Source: Pseudoalteromonas viridis
GTDB lineage: Bacteria > Pseudomonadota > Gammaproteobacteria > Enterobacterales > Alteromonadaceae
Direction of reading: 5' to 3'
Assembly: GCF_017742995.1 (NCBI RefSeq)
Contig: NZ_CP072426.1
Span: forward strand, 62,001-126,000
Length of the DNA stretch: 64,000 nucleotides
Positions 1-9,297 of the stretch are shown here, in pieces; position 1 is the first letter of the stretch; each line of letters opens with the position of its first letter. The notes below the pieces were generated by a model that made no database searches, had not been told where the DNA came from, and saw only the letters and a program-made list of their open reading frames with translations. Position numbers and translations under genes: made by a program.

Positions 1-429
1 GGACTGCCAGTAAGGCAGCAGATTTTTGTTGGCAAATACCCGCAGCAGATCCTCTTTACTGTCCGGGTAAAGTGCATTCAGTGCACAGGCCGCATCTGAG
101 CGAATACGCTGCTCCTGCGTGGCGTGCTCAATCACGGCGGCTGAGCTTACCTGAATTTCCGCCTCATGCACCAGCTGGCAATCTAACTCACTGAGCAGCT
201 GCTGTGCAACAGCCTGGCTTAACGCCTGCTGTGCCTGCGCCGGGGAGGAAAATTGCTCGGTTTCGAACCACAGCTCGCCGAGCTCAAAAATATCCTGCTG
301 CAAACCATATTGCGCATTTTGCGACAGTAAAGCCGCTAACGCATGCCATACTTTCTGCGCAGTTGACTGACCAATGCGCTCAATGATGTCGGGCCATCCC
401 GACAAAGACACTAAAGTTAACGTACGCAA
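1..429 (-). CDS. Hypothetical protein, 5' part only (runs off left edge)
   Basis: An uninterrupted minus-strand frame of 143 codons enters from the left edge; only the N-terminal part is in the window. I place the start at a TTG (429-427) because a near-perfect AGGAGG lies four bases upstream of it; the next in-frame start, a GTG near 411, is too far from that site. The visible protein is Gln/Ala/Leu-rich, probably helical, with no signal peptide and no motif I recognise. It is divergent from the cytochrome b561 gene. Family not recognised. Confidence 0.6.
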   Translation of the reverse strand, partial: MRTLTLVSLSGWPDIIERIGQSTAQKVWHALAALLSQNAQYGLQQDIFELGELWFETEQFSSPAQAQQALSQAVAQQLLSELDCQLVHEAEIQVSSAAVIEHATQEQRIRSDAACALNALYPDSKEDLLRVFANKNLLPYWQS

Positions 430-668
430 GCGACCTCCTGCTATTTGATGCTGCTGTCCGGTTGCAGTATAGCAGGGCAAATGAAAAGCAGCCCTGGGCA
501 CTGGGTTTTGCACGCTTTGTACACGCCTGGTTAAAGTCCATAAAACTCAACGCATTAAAAGCAGTGTTCTCAAAAACAGAACGCTTTATCCGGATCTTTG
601 TTGCATTCATGCTCACATCAAGCTGTTACCATCGCTGGCAATAACAAGTTTTTATCTGGAGCAAACCT

Positions 669-1262
669 GTGAGCATCAAAAATACGGCACGTGACTACGG
701 CACCATTGCGAAATGGCTACACTGGGGCACCGCCCTGTTGTTTCTGGCCGCCTATGTCAGCGTCTATTACCGTCAGTGGTTTACCGAAGCCAAGACCCCA
801 CAAAACTGGACCGCATTGCAGCTCCACTTGTCATTCGGTGTGTCGATTGCCGTGATTGTTGCACTGCGGCTCATCTGGCGCTGGCTAAATACCCAACCCA
901 CCGCAGAACCCGGCACCCGCATCGAGCATCTGGCTGCGCACCTTGGGCACTACGCCTTGTATGCAGTGATGATCATTGCCCCACTGACCGGTTACATTGG
1001 TACGGGCGTAGATACTGAGTTTTTCTTTTTATTCGATATTCCTAAATTTGAAAGTACCGCATTATTCACGGCACTTGTCGAGCAAGGCATGGGCCTGTCG
1101 TTTGCCGAATTTGAAAAGCCCATCGACTTTATTCATAAGGAGATTCTGGGCGCCTGGCTTATCTGGATACTGATCCTCGGCCATATCGCAGCCGCGCTGT
1201 ATCATCATCTGGTCAAACGCGATCGGACACTACTGAAAATGACCCACGGTGGTGAGCATTAA
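669..1262 (+). CDS. Cytochrome b561 family membrane protein
   Basis: A 197-residue integral membrane protein of the prokaryotic cytochrome b561 family, expected to carry two b-type haems and pass electrons between quinol and a periplasmic acceptor. Four hydrophobic segments are visible (about residues 17-38, 50-70, 90-110, 160-182) with histidines placed as haem ligands: the WLHW at about 17-20, LHLSFG near 52, HLGHY near 91-94, and histidines in the last helix and after it. It starts at a GTG with a ggag eight bases upstream. A loop of about 35 residues between helices 3 and 4 is usual for the family. It appears monocistronic and shares a bidirectional terminator with the convergent protease gene. 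The physiological partner cannot be told from context. Confidence 0.85.
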   Translation: MSIKNTARDYGTIAKWLHWGTALLFLAAYVSVYYRQWFTEAKTPQNWTALQLHLSFGVSIAVIVALRLIWRWLNTQPTAEPGTRIEHLAAHLGHYALYAVMIIAPLTGYIGTGVDTEFFFLFDIPKFESTALFTALVEQGMGLSFAEFEKPIDFIHKEILGAWLIWILILGHIAAALYHHLVKRDRTLLKMTHGGEH

Positions 1263-1304
1263 CCGCAAATTATACCCGCCCGTTTTAACCCCTTCTCTTT
1301 GCAT

Positions 1305-1331
1305 TAAAAAAGCAGCCTAGGCTGCTTTTTT
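1305..1331. terminator. Bidirectional rho-independent terminator
   Basis: A perfect palindrome with the core gcagcc/ggctgc flanked by six A on one side and six T on the other sits between the convergent cytochrome b561 and protease genes, so it can terminate both. Confidence 0.85.
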
Positions 1332-1342
1332 GTTGCTAACGT

Positions 1343-2674
1343 TCAGCGTGTGCAGCCGCTATCAACGCCAAGCAGCTTCCAGACGCCCCAAGTGCCCGAC
1401 TCGCTTGGCACATCGCCACGTGTCCACCAGCGTGCTTCATACTTAAAGCCCTGATAAGTCACCTGATCGGGTGTGTTGTAAATCTTGTTCGCATCCCAGT
1501 TGCCAGGGCAGCCGGTATCGCCACCAGACGTAACAGTTGCAGTGGCTTTAGCGCTGTAGTTCACCTGGCTTTCTTCCAGGGTAAAGTTCACAGCAACACC
1601 GGCAGAGCCGCTGCGGCTGGCACCAAATTCCACACCGACCTGACAGCTCTGATTAGCAGCCAGCGTGCTCGCGCTACACGTATCAACCGGCTTAACCAGG
1701 CCTGACGTAACGCCGCTGGAGGTCACATTTAAGGTCTTAAAGCTAAATGGCGTGTTGCCAGAGTTAGTAATGGTGAAGGTATGTGCTTTGGTTTCACCTA
1801 CTTTGAAGCCGCTCAGTGTATCGTTTTCTTTAAACGACACAGAAACCGGCTCTGCGCCCCCTTTGACGCTATCGATCCAGCTGCGCAGTGCCGCTACATC
1901 TGAGTAAACGCCATATTTGGCAGGACGCGCACATCCAATTCCCCAGCTGACGATCCCCAGCTGCACAACCTGGCCGCCAGAGTTTGCGACGATCGGGCCG
2001 CCACTGTCGCCGCTGCAAGAGTCTTTCTGACCCTCCGGGTAGCCTGCGCAAAACGCCACGCTGCCCACATTTTGGTACGAGCCGCCGGATTGACGACACA
2101 CCTGATCAGAAACCAGCGGCACATCGACTTCATAAAGATTCGTCGGGCGGCTACCGCCTTCGCTCAAGCGGCCAAGACCTGCAACAGAAATTAAATCACC
2201 AACCCGCACATATTGCTCAACATTGCCCTGTGCCAGCGCAACGCTTGCGCCCTGAGTTGGGGTACGCACCAACTTAAGCAGGGCAATATCATGGTTTAGC
2301 GTGCTGCTGTTATATTGTGGATGCACGTATTTCTCGGCCACCGCGATACGGTCGCCATCATTACCACCAAGCACAAAGCCCGCCACCTTAACATTGAGGC
2401 CACTTGCCGATCTGCTACTCACACAGTGTGCCGCAGTCAGCACGTAACCGTCACCCACGTAGCTGCCACCACAAAATGCGGTGGTGCCATTGGCACTTAA
2501 AATTTGCGTATAAAACGGCCAGTCGGCCGTATTTGCCGGGTTACCACCAACAATTTCAGGCTCATAGTAATCGCTACCCACCTCGGCGGGCTGCGCCATC
2601 ACCGCACTACTCGCGCCCAGTGCAAGCAGCACGGACAACGCTGTCATAGAAAGTGTTTTTTTAACCTTTAACAT
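1343..2674 (-). CDS. Secreted trypsin-like serine protease (S1A) with chitin-binding C-terminus
   Basis: A 443-residue secreted endopeptidase. Residues 1-27 form a signal peptide ending AVMA. A short propeptide leads to the activation site IVGG at 41-44, after which the mature N-terminus would form. The catalytic triad is visible: His83 in TAAHC, Asp129 in HDIALLKL, Ser224 in GDSGGP; DSCSGDSGGP with Asp218 suggests trypsin-like (Arg/Lys) specificity. Residues about 280-385 form an Ig-like HYDIN/DUF1573-type beta domain. The last 50 residues (from CPGNWD) match the CBM5/12 chitin-binding pattern with a pair of Trp in ARWWTRGD. The tail suggests targeting to chitin or a similar polymer, as in marine chitin degraders; that role is inferred. 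Monocistronic. Confidence 0.9.
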   Translation of the reverse strand: MLKVKKTLSMTALSVLLALGASSAVMAQPAEVGSDYYEPEIVGGNPANTADWPFYTQILSANGTTAFCGGSYVGDGYVLTAAHCVSSRSASGLNVKVAGFVLGGNDGDRIAVAEKYVHPQYNSSTLNHDIALLKLVRTPTQGASVALAQGNVEQYVRVGDLISVAGLGRLSEGGSRPTNLYEVDVPLVSDQVCRQSGGSYQNVGSVAFCAGYPEGQKDSCSGDSGGPIVANSGGQVVQLGIVSWGIGCARPAKYGVYSDVAALRSWIDSVKGGAEPVSVSFKENDTLSGFKVGETKAHTFTITNSGNTPFSFKTLNVTSSGVTSGLVKPVDTCSASTLAANQSCQVGVEFGASRSGSAGVAVNFTLEESQVNYSAKATATVTSGGDTGCPGNWDANKIYNTPDQVTYQGFKYEARWWTRGDVPSESGTWGVWKLLGVDSGCTR

Positions 2675-3293
2675 GTGTATACCTTTATTTTTCCTTTATT
2701 GGGAACCAAAAAATATAAACACTAAATTTACACTTGTAAATAAAAAACAACCAATAATTGCTCGTTTTTTATCACTTATCAGTGCCTGAAACGCAGATCG
2801 ACGGGTAGATTTAATACTAAACATACAATAACAAATGGTGTTCGAATGAGCCCCAGTACTCAATCAAAAATCAAACACCGTGCAGCTTTCAGTTAGAGCC
2901 TAAACATCCGCTCCGCAGTCATACCGGCCTTGAGCCGGTATCTTTGTTACAGGCCAAAAGGTGCTCGAGTGAGCCTGGTTACCCAAGCAAATTGAACTTC
3001 CGTGAGGGTTTTTACTCGGAGCCTTAAACTAAGTTTGCTTTAACAGTGTGTAGGGCACTCAATAGAGGTAAAAATGACTTAAAGCAGACGTGGGCTTGTA
3101 ATACATCATGGGGATCTCCGCCGCTCCGCATGAAACAGACTGGCATCTTGCACAGGCTGCTGCTGAGCGACTTAGTACGTCTCGCTGATACCGCTCAAAG
3201 CGTTTTCAGACCCATCATCGTAGCAACGCGTATTGTTGCCATCACGATTTTGAATATCCAGATTATATATCTGTGCCAGAGTTCTGCCCTGCT
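2675..3293. other. Intergenic region upstream of the protease and downstream of the histidine kinase
   Basis: No convincing gene is seen in these 619 bases. The short plus-strand open frame near 3046-3306 has no credible start signal and overlaps the histidine-kinase 3' end. The region holds the protease promoter (not resolved by eye) and one REP-like hairpin. Confidence 0.5.
2921..2941. repeat. REP-like palindrome
   Basis: An 8-bp perfect stem (ataccggc / gccggtat) with a five-base loop, of the type scattered between genes in many gammaproteobacteria. One copy only was noticed in this window, so assignment to a family is tentative. Confidence 0.45.
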
Positions 3294-4622
3294 TCAATGT
3301 TCATAATACGGAAAAAACAATCGTACCCGCGCGCCCTGACCGTCTGGGTTATTGTCGAGCTTAATGCTGCCGCCATGTGCGAACATAATCTGCCGGCACA
3401 GGGCCAGGCCAATGCCGCTGCCTTGTGCTTTGGTGGTGTAAAAGGGCACAAACACATTGTCGGGGTTTGCTATCCCGGTGCCGTTATCCGCCATAGTCAG
3501 TACCAGTTGACCGAGGGAAGTAGCAGAAGATAAGGTGATTTCAACGCGCTGGCCGCTTGGTACAGCCTCCTGCGCATTCTTGGTGAGGTTCAGCAATACT
3601 TGCTCCAGCTGCTGTTGATCAGCCAATACGGCAACAGACTCGTCCAGCGCAAACTGCCAGTGTATCTCGGGATAAAGCGTTTTCAGTGTACGACTGACAA
3701 AGCCCAGTTTGAGCGGGGTTTTGTTAGGCTGGGGTAAGTGAGTAAGGCGAGTATAGCCTTCTAAAAAGCGGCTCAGCGACCCGGCGCGTTCACTGATAAT
3801 GCCTACGCCCTGGCGCAGGCTGTCGGTTGAGGGCAGGTTATCTGGCTGTGCCAGGCGCTTGTTAAGCTGCTGCGCTATGGTACTGATGGGGGTGAGCGAA
3901 TTATTTACTTCGTGACTCAATACCCGCAACAGACCCTGCCAGGTCGTGCGCTCTTTTTCCATCAGCAAGCGCTCAGCATTGCTGATAATTAAAAACTGCT
4001 GTGTTTTGCCCTCGCTGATAAAGCGCTCCCGTAATACCAGATACTCGCCACTGATCTGGCCATCGTCCAGCATTACAATTTTGCTGTCAGACTCGAGCAG
4101 TTGCCGACCCACCTCGCAGCTTTCAAGCGCCAGTGGCTGCGCTGCACTGGGCGTGCTTTTGAGTAACACCGTTTGGGCGGGCTGATTGGCCATGATCACC
4201 CGCGCCTGGTCATCCAGCACCAGCACCATGGCATCCATCTGATCAATGAACTTATTGAGCATCAGGCGCGATTCTACCGCCTGGGTTTTATGATGACTGA
4301 GGCTCTCTGCCAGCAGATTAACCTGGCTGAGCAAGTCAGACATGGCCTGATCGCCGCTCACCCGCCCGCGCAGCGAATAATCCCCCATTGTCATGGCTTC
4401 AATCAGGTTTGTTAAAGTACGCAGCTGATGGGCCACCAGAGTCTTGCTGGCAACCACCAAACAGCTCAACAGCAGAGCAAACACAGTGGCGATAAAGATT
4501 ATCAGGTAGCCGTTCCAGTTGGCCAGATACAAACCAGCGACCATCAGCAGATAACAGGGCAGACAAATCGCTATAATCAGCTGTTGCAGTTTGGTCAGGG
4601 CAAACCCTGAACGCTTGCTCAT
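3294..4622 (-). CDS. Sensor histidine kinase (NtrY/NtrB-like) of the ABC-transporter operon
   Basis: A 442-residue membrane histidine kinase, partner of the response regulator that ends four bases inside its start (ATGA overlap). Two adjacent membrane helices (about 12-33 and 37-59) leave almost no periplasmic domain, so the signal is probably sensed in the membrane or cytoplasm. A HAMP-like linker (60-110) and a PAS-like segment (115-220) follow. The phospho-acceptor is His237 in LSHEVNNSLTPI. The ATP-binding domain shows the N-box (NAQEAV), DNGTGI and GSGIGLALC. In such operons the pair usually senses envelope stress or antimicrobials handled by the adjacent exporter; that is inference from context. 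Confidence 0.88.
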   Translation of the reverse strand: MSKRSGFALTKLQQLIIAICLPCYLLMVAGLYLANWNGYLIIFIATVFALLLSCLVVASKTLVAHQLRTLTNLIEAMTMGDYSLRGRVSGDQAMSDLLSQVNLLAESLSHHKTQAVESRLMLNKFIDQMDAMVLVLDDQARVIMANQPAQTVLLKSTPSAAQPLALESCEVGRQLLESDSKIVMLDDGQISGEYLVLRERFISEGKTQQFLIISNAERLLMEKERTTWQGLLRVLSHEVNNSLTPISTIAQQLNKRLAQPDNLPSTDSLRQGVGIISERAGSLSRFLEGYTRLTHLPQPNKTPLKLGFVSRTLKTLYPEIHWQFALDESVAVLADQQQLEQVLLNLTKNAQEAVPSGQRVEITLSSATSLGQLVLTMADNGTGIANPDNVFVPFYTTKAQGSGIGLALCRQIMFAHGGSIKLDNNPDGQGARVRLFFPYYEH

Positions 4623-6007
4623 TCGTGTTCAGCCAGACCAAACTTGGCCAGTCTGCGATAATACCCACTGCGACTGAGCCCCAGTGAGCGGGCGGTTTCG
4701 CTGGCATTGCCCTGATGATGGCGCAGTCTCTGGCGCAGCACCGCCTGCTCGATTTCATCGAGCGTCAGGTTAGGATCATCGACATTGGCTACCACCCCAT
4801 CACCAGCTGTAATGGCCAGATCATCCGGTGTAATTTGCGCTGCACGACACACAAACAGCGCCCGCTCCAGAACATGGCGCAACTCGCGAATATTGCCCGG
4901 CCAGTCGTAATGGCGCAGCGCAACCTGAGCGGCCTCACTCAGTTGTGGCACAGGTTTGTTATACTTTGCTGCGAACTGTCGCAAAAAGTGCTCCGTCAGT
5001 GGGGTTATGTCTTCTACTCTTTCTCTCAGTGACGGCACTCTGAGCTCCACGGTGTTCAGCCGGTAGTACAGATCCTGGCGAAACGTTCCCGCCTGGATCT
5101 GCGCCGGTAAATCGCCATTGGTGGCCGAGATCACCCGCACATCGGCAACCTGCGATTGACTACTGCCCACGGCTTCAAACTTGCGCTCTTCCAGCACACT
5201 TAACAACTTGGCCTGTTGCGACAGCGGAATATTGGCTATCTCGTCCAGAAACAAGGTGCCGTGGCGGGCCATTTCAAAGCGCCCGGCTCTGGCGGCCTTG
5301 GCATCGGTAAACGCCCCTCTGACATGGCCGAACATTTCACTCTCGAACAGGTTTTCGACAATCGCGCCCATGTTGGCCGTTACAAAAGGCTGCTCAGCAC
5401 GTGCCGAGCAGCGGTGGACATAGGCCGCCAGCATGCTCTTACCCGTGCCGTTATCGCCGGTGAGTAAAATACTCATATCACTTTGCGCAAGCTGCTCAAG
5501 CTGAGTCAGCAGCTGCTGCATTGGCTGAGAACAGGCGACAATGTCACTGCGCAGTTGCGGGTGCGCCGCTTGTTGTAACAACTGGTTTTGTTGTTTCAGC
5601 CGCTCATTCAGCCCCTGTGATTGGGCAAGCGTGATGTGTGTCTGCAATGTGTGCAGCAAGCGTTCGTTATCCCAGGGTTTTTGCACAAAATCCTGAGCAC
5701 CACTGCGCATGGCATCCACCGCCAGCTCAATCGTTGCCCAGCCAGTCATCATTACGATTGGCAAGAGGCTGTCGAGCTGCCTGAGCTCGGTGATAAGCGC
5801 AATTCCTTCTTGCCCAGAGGTGGTATCCTTAGCAAAGTTCATGTCCAGCAAAGCGCAGTCAAACGACTGCACTTTGACTTTTTCCAGCGCGGCCTGAGCC
5901 GTGGTGACGCAACTCACCTCATAGCCTTCGTCCTGCAACAAAAAAGATAAACCAGCAATGACGTTCATATCGTCATCGGCTATCAGAATATGTCGTTTTG
6001 TGCTCAT
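4619..6007 (-). CDS. Sigma-54-dependent response regulator (NtrC family)
   Basis: A 462-residue activator with receiver, AAA+ and Fis-type HTH domains. Asp55 in LLDMN is the expected phosphorylation site. The AAA+ domain (about 155-390) has Walker A GDNGTGKS at 184-191 and FLDEIAN as Walker B. The sigma-54 contact loop reads GAFTDA (231-236), not the canonical GAFTGA; this variant is common in this subfamily (known of the family), and the gene looks intact. The Fis-type helix-turn-helix is at about 420-460 (NASETARSLGLSRSGYYRRL). It lies between the permease and the kinase gene, and the two palindromes upstream of the operon are its likely binding sites (inference). Confidence 0.9.
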   Translation of the reverse strand: MSTKRHILIADDDMNVIAGLSFLLQDEGYEVSCVTTAQAALEKVKVQSFDCALLDMNFAKDTTSGQEGIALITELRQLDSLLPIVMMTGWATIELAVDAMRSGAQDFVQKPWDNERLLHTLQTHITLAQSQGLNERLKQQNQLLQQAAHPQLRSDIVACSQPMQQLLTQLEQLAQSDMSILLTGDNGTGKSMLAAYVHRCSARAEQPFVTANMGAIVENLFESEMFGHVRGAFTDAKAARAGRFEMARHGTLFLDEIANIPLSQQAKLLSVLEERKFEAVGSSQSQVADVRVISATNGDLPAQIQAGTFRQDLYYRLNTVELRVPSLRERVEDITPLTEHFLRQFAAKYNKPVPQLSEAAQVALRHYDWPGNIRELRHVLERALFVCRAAQITPDDLAITAGDGVVANVDDPNLTLDEIEQAVLRQRLRHHQGNASETARSLGLSRSGYYRRLAKFGLAEHE

Positions 6008-6040
6008 GCCGACTTTTATATTTCCTTAATTGTTAAAGGG

Positions 6041-8467
6041 TTATTCATAACGCAGCGCTGCCACGGGTTCAAGTTTAATCGCCCGTTTGATGGGGATATA
6101 CACCGCCAGCAACACCACACCCGCGAGCGCCGCACTCACCGCAACCGCCATCGCAAAATAGGCGCCGGCCGGGAATAAACCTTCAGTAAACTGCTGAAAG
6201 CCCATTGCCAGCAGTGCAAACAGCAGCAACGCCAGGCCAAGACCAATCGCCAGCTGAACCGCGCCCTGGCGCATAAACAAGCTGACAATGGTACTGTCTC
6301 GCGCCCCTACAGCACGGCGAATACCAATTTCATGGGTACGCTGTGCCACGGCATTGGCCGTCAGACCATAAATGCCAATCACCGCAAGCACCAGGGCAAA
6401 AGCGCCGGTTGCAAACGTCAAATTTGAAATAAACTTCATTGACTCACGCATTTTATCGCGGTTTTTAATGGCCGGCATAACTGTTTGTGAGACCTCCAGA
6501 TTAGGCGCAATTTTGTACATCGCCTGATAGAAAATCTCATCGGCATTGCGCGTGCCGGGCAAAATACGATACGACAGCTTTTGCTGGGTTTGCACAAACT
6601 GACTGCCGCTGATGTAAATTTCATCGGCCGAGTCGAGCTTGCCAAACAGGGTTGTCGGGTTCATCAGGTCAGAGACCACGCCCACCACAAACACTTGCTG
6701 CTTTTTACCCTCAAGCTCCATGGTAAAATGTTGCTCCAGCGCCGATTGCCCCGACCAGTAGCGCTTTGCCATAGACTCACTGATGATCACCACCTTGCGC
6801 TTATCCATGGTATCGCCCGGGTTGAACAAACGCCCCTCGAGCAATTGTACGCCGGTGGTCTGAAAATCTCCCAGCATAGCAATGGTATCTATGTCGGTGC
6901 CCTTTTGCTCATCGCTATAGGCTTTATCGGCAAAATATACTGCATGCGGGCCCAACCACTGCGCCACAGACACGTGTGTCACCGCATTATGATTTTGCAC
7001 CGCATTCATCAGCGCATAGGTCAGGTTCAGGCGCTGTTGTGCGCTGGGGTAGTCGTGCTCAGGGGGGCTGTAGCGGGTGCTCATCACGTTCTGATAATCA
7101 TCGCCCAGGTCAAGGTTAACAAACTTATTGGCGATAAGCGCAGATATGGAACCAATCAGCATTAATATGGCGACTAAAAAGACCTGAGTGGTTACCAGGA
7201 TACGAGACAGGCGACCGGCTTTGCGACTTTGTGCGCCTCGGGTGCCGTCTCTGAGCGTGGCATTAATATCCTGACGGGTACTGCGCCAGGCGGGTAAAAA
7301 GACCGCCAGAAACACCGTGCTCAGCATATACGCCAGCGCCATCAACAGCGTTGCGCCATCCAGCCCATATTGCCACCAGAACAGTCCGGCACCTGGCAAC
7401 CAGGAGCGCAGCGCAACGTTAACATAATCCAGCACAGCACCGACCAGGCAGACACTCAAAAAAGTGCCCAGCAGGGTGATCAACACGCCTTCCCACATTA
7501 ATTGGCCGATAAGGCGTCGTGAGCTTGCGCCCAGCGCATTGCGGATCGCGGTTTCTTTTTGTTTTTCAAGAATTCTGGCCAGCAGCAGATTGCCCACGTT
7601 GATACAGGCCAGCAGCAGCACTACCCAGGAAACCGAACTTAGAAAGAAAAACACCGTAGCGCCTTCTCCGCCGGTTTGGGCCATCTGAAAGGTAAGAATG
7701 CGGGCCTGCTTTTGTACCGGCTCCATGCCATAGCGCTGCTGATTTTGCTGTTGTAAGGTGCGCAGGGTTTGCGTTATCTCGCGCTCTGCCGTTGCAATGT
7801 CCACGTCTTCCTTGAGGCGAATATAGGCATCAAACTGCTCGCTCACAGGTGCCTGTGCGTCGAACACTTTGTCGGGCAGCGGCAACCAGATCCGCGCAAT
7901 ATCCGGAAAACGGTAGCCGCTTGGCATTATCCCAACCACCTCGGTTTGCACGCCATTAAGCTCAATGGCCTGGCCCAGCAATTGCGGGTCGCGGTTAAAC
8001 TCATCGTCCCAGATCTCTTCGCTCAGTACTGCCACGGCTGGTGCGCCCGGCTGACTGTCTTGTGCGTTCAGGGTTCGCCCTGCCAGCACTTTAGTGCGGC
8101 TGAATTCAAAAAATCCGCCCTGCACCGCGGTGCCTGAAAAGTTGCGGCCCGCATCGCCTTTGCTCAAGCGCACGTCCTGATCGCGAAAAATACCTATCTC
8201 CGCGAAGCTGTTGGCACTTTGCGTGATGGCCTGAAATTCCCTGGCCGTGGGCATATCAAATTCGCCATCGTTATACACCACCAGGCGCTTTGCTGTTGCG
8301 CCATCCGGCAAAGGCAGCGGCTTGTAGATAGTGGTATACAAAAACGAAAACGTGAACAGGGCTATCGACAGACCACCCAACAGCACGCCCAGCGTCATCG
8401 CAGTAAATCGGGGCGACTGATAGAGCTGTCGCAGCGCGTATTTAAGATCCAGCAACATGGCCATCAT
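6041..8467 (-). CDS. MacB/FtsX-like ABC transporter permease (fused double repeat)
   Basis: An 808-residue permease with two MacB_PCD-FtsX units in one chain. The first N-terminal helix (about 20-45) is followed by a periplasmic core domain (to about 270) and three helices (about 275-410). A second unit has its helix near 425-450, another periplasmic domain, and three C-terminal helices (about 680-800). The C-terminal motif AQRTHEIGIRRAVGA and its first-half partner EKQKETAIRNALGAS are the coupling helices contacting the ATPase. The start overlaps the ATPase stop by four bases, indicating translational coupling. With the membrane-fusion protein it should form a tripartite-type exporter; the substrate (antimicrobial peptide, lipid or small molecule) is not determinable here. 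Confidence 0.87.
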   Translation of the reverse strand: MMAMLLDLKYALRQLYQSPRFTAMTLGVLLGGLSIALFTFSFLYTTIYKPLPLPDGATAKRLVVYNDGEFDMPTAREFQAITQSANSFAEIGIFRDQDVRLSKGDAGRNFSGTAVQGGFFEFSRTKVLAGRTLNAQDSQPGAPAVAVLSEEIWDDEFNRDPQLLGQAIELNGVQTEVVGIMPSGYRFPDIARIWLPLPDKVFDAQAPVSEQFDAYIRLKEDVDIATAEREITQTLRTLQQQNQQRYGMEPVQKQARILTFQMAQTGGEGATVFFFLSSVSWVVLLLACINVGNLLLARILEKQKETAIRNALGASSRRLIGQLMWEGVLITLLGTFLSVCLVGAVLDYVNVALRSWLPGAGLFWWQYGLDGATLLMALAYMLSTVFLAVFLPAWRSTRQDINATLRDGTRGAQSRKAGRLSRILVTTQVFLVAILMLIGSISALIANKFVNLDLGDDYQNVMSTRYSPPEHDYPSAQQRLNLTYALMNAVQNHNAVTHVSVAQWLGPHAVYFADKAYSDEQKGTDIDTIAMLGDFQTTGVQLLEGRLFNPGDTMDKRKVVIISESMAKRYWSGQSALEQHFTMELEGKKQQVFVVGVVSDLMNPTTLFGKLDSADEIYISGSQFVQTQQKLSYRILPGTRNADEIFYQAMYKIAPNLEVSQTVMPAIKNRDKMRESMKFISNLTFATGAFALVLAVIGIYGLTANAVAQRTHEIGIRRAVGARDSTIVSLFMRQGAVQLAIGLGLALLLFALLAMGFQQFTEGLFPAGAYFAMAVAVSAALAGVVLLAVYIPIKRAIKLEPVAALRYE

Positions 8468-9201
8468 AGAGCCTCCAGATCCAGCGCGTTATTTGTCACC
8501 AGCTGTGGCGTGTTTGAATTGCGGGTATCGCCCACCAGGCGACCGTCAAACATTTCCAGGCTGCGCTGTGCCCGCTGTGCCGATGCCGGGTCGTGGGTGA
8601 CCATACAAATGGTGGCACCTTCTTGGTGCAGCTTGTCGAACAATTCCAGCACCGCTGTAGCGTTTCTGGAATCCAGGTTACCCGTGGGCTCATCGGCCAG
8701 GATAATCGCAGGGTCGTTTACCAGCGCCCTGGCAACCGCAACACGCTGCTGCTGACCACCGGACAACTGGGATGGAAAATGCGCAGTGCGGTGGCTCATT
8801 TCTACTTTTTCAAGCACTTCCTGCGCCCTGGCCAGCATGGTTTTGCGATTCACTCCAGGTTGGTAGCTTAAAGGCAGCATGACGTTTTCTGCCACGGTGA
8901 GGTCAGAAATGAGATTGAACGACTGAAACACAAAGCCAATTTGCTTACTGCGGATGATTGCACGCTCATCGCGCGACAAACTGGATACATCCTGGTTGCT
9001 CAATATATAGCGCCCCTGTGTGGGAGAATCCAGCAAGCCCAGCAAAGACAACAGGGTTGACTTACCACACCCGGATTGCCCGGTCAGGGACACATATTCC
9101 CCCTCTGTGATGCTCAGGGTGATCCCATGCAACGCCTGGGTTTCTATTTCATCGGTGTAAAAACTTTTACTGATTTCTTCTAATCTTATGAGTGCGCTCA
9201 T
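8464..9201 (-). CDS. ABC transporter ATP-binding protein (LolD/MacB class)
   Basis: ATPase partner of the adjacent permease. The frame is open from 9237, but I choose the ATG at 9201 (MSALIRLEE): it has a GGAG six bases upstream and gives the usual length (245 residues). The motifs are complete: Walker A GQSGCGKST, Q-loop VFQSFNL, signature LSGGQQQRVAVARAL, Walker B IILADEPTGNLD and the switch His in MVTHD. The class powers mechanotransmission-type export of lipoproteins, peptides or drugs. It overlaps the permease start by four bases and sits about 100 bases after the membrane-fusion protein, all in one operon. Confidence 0.92.
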   Translation of the reverse strand: MSALIRLEEISKSFYTDEIETQALHGITLSITEGEYVSLTGQSGCGKSTLLSLLGLLDSPTQGRYILSNQDVSSLSRDERAIIRSKQIGFVFQSFNLISDLTVAENVMLPLSYQPGVNRKTMLARAQEVLEKVEMSHRTAHFPSQLSGGQQQRVAVARALVNDPAIILADEPTGNLDSRNATAVLELFDKLHQEGATICMVTHDPASAQRAQRSLEMFDGRLVGDTRNSNTPQLVTNNALDLEAL

Positions 9202-9297
9202 GCATGACTCCATTTCAGAGCCAACAGGGTGCAGCAAACCACCTCTGTTGGCAAGGTTAAGGCGTTACGGCCAGCTTGTTTCTTTACCAGAAACGCG

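Noticed and set aside
2921..2941. Intrinsic terminator
   Set aside because: The hairpin has no U-run and lies far from either neighbouring stop codon; a REP-like palindrome fits better.
4619..6007. Regulator unable to use sigma-54 because the loop is GAFTDA
   Set aside because: This variant is frequent in the subfamily and the operon has a plausible sigma-54 promoter; I treat it as functional.
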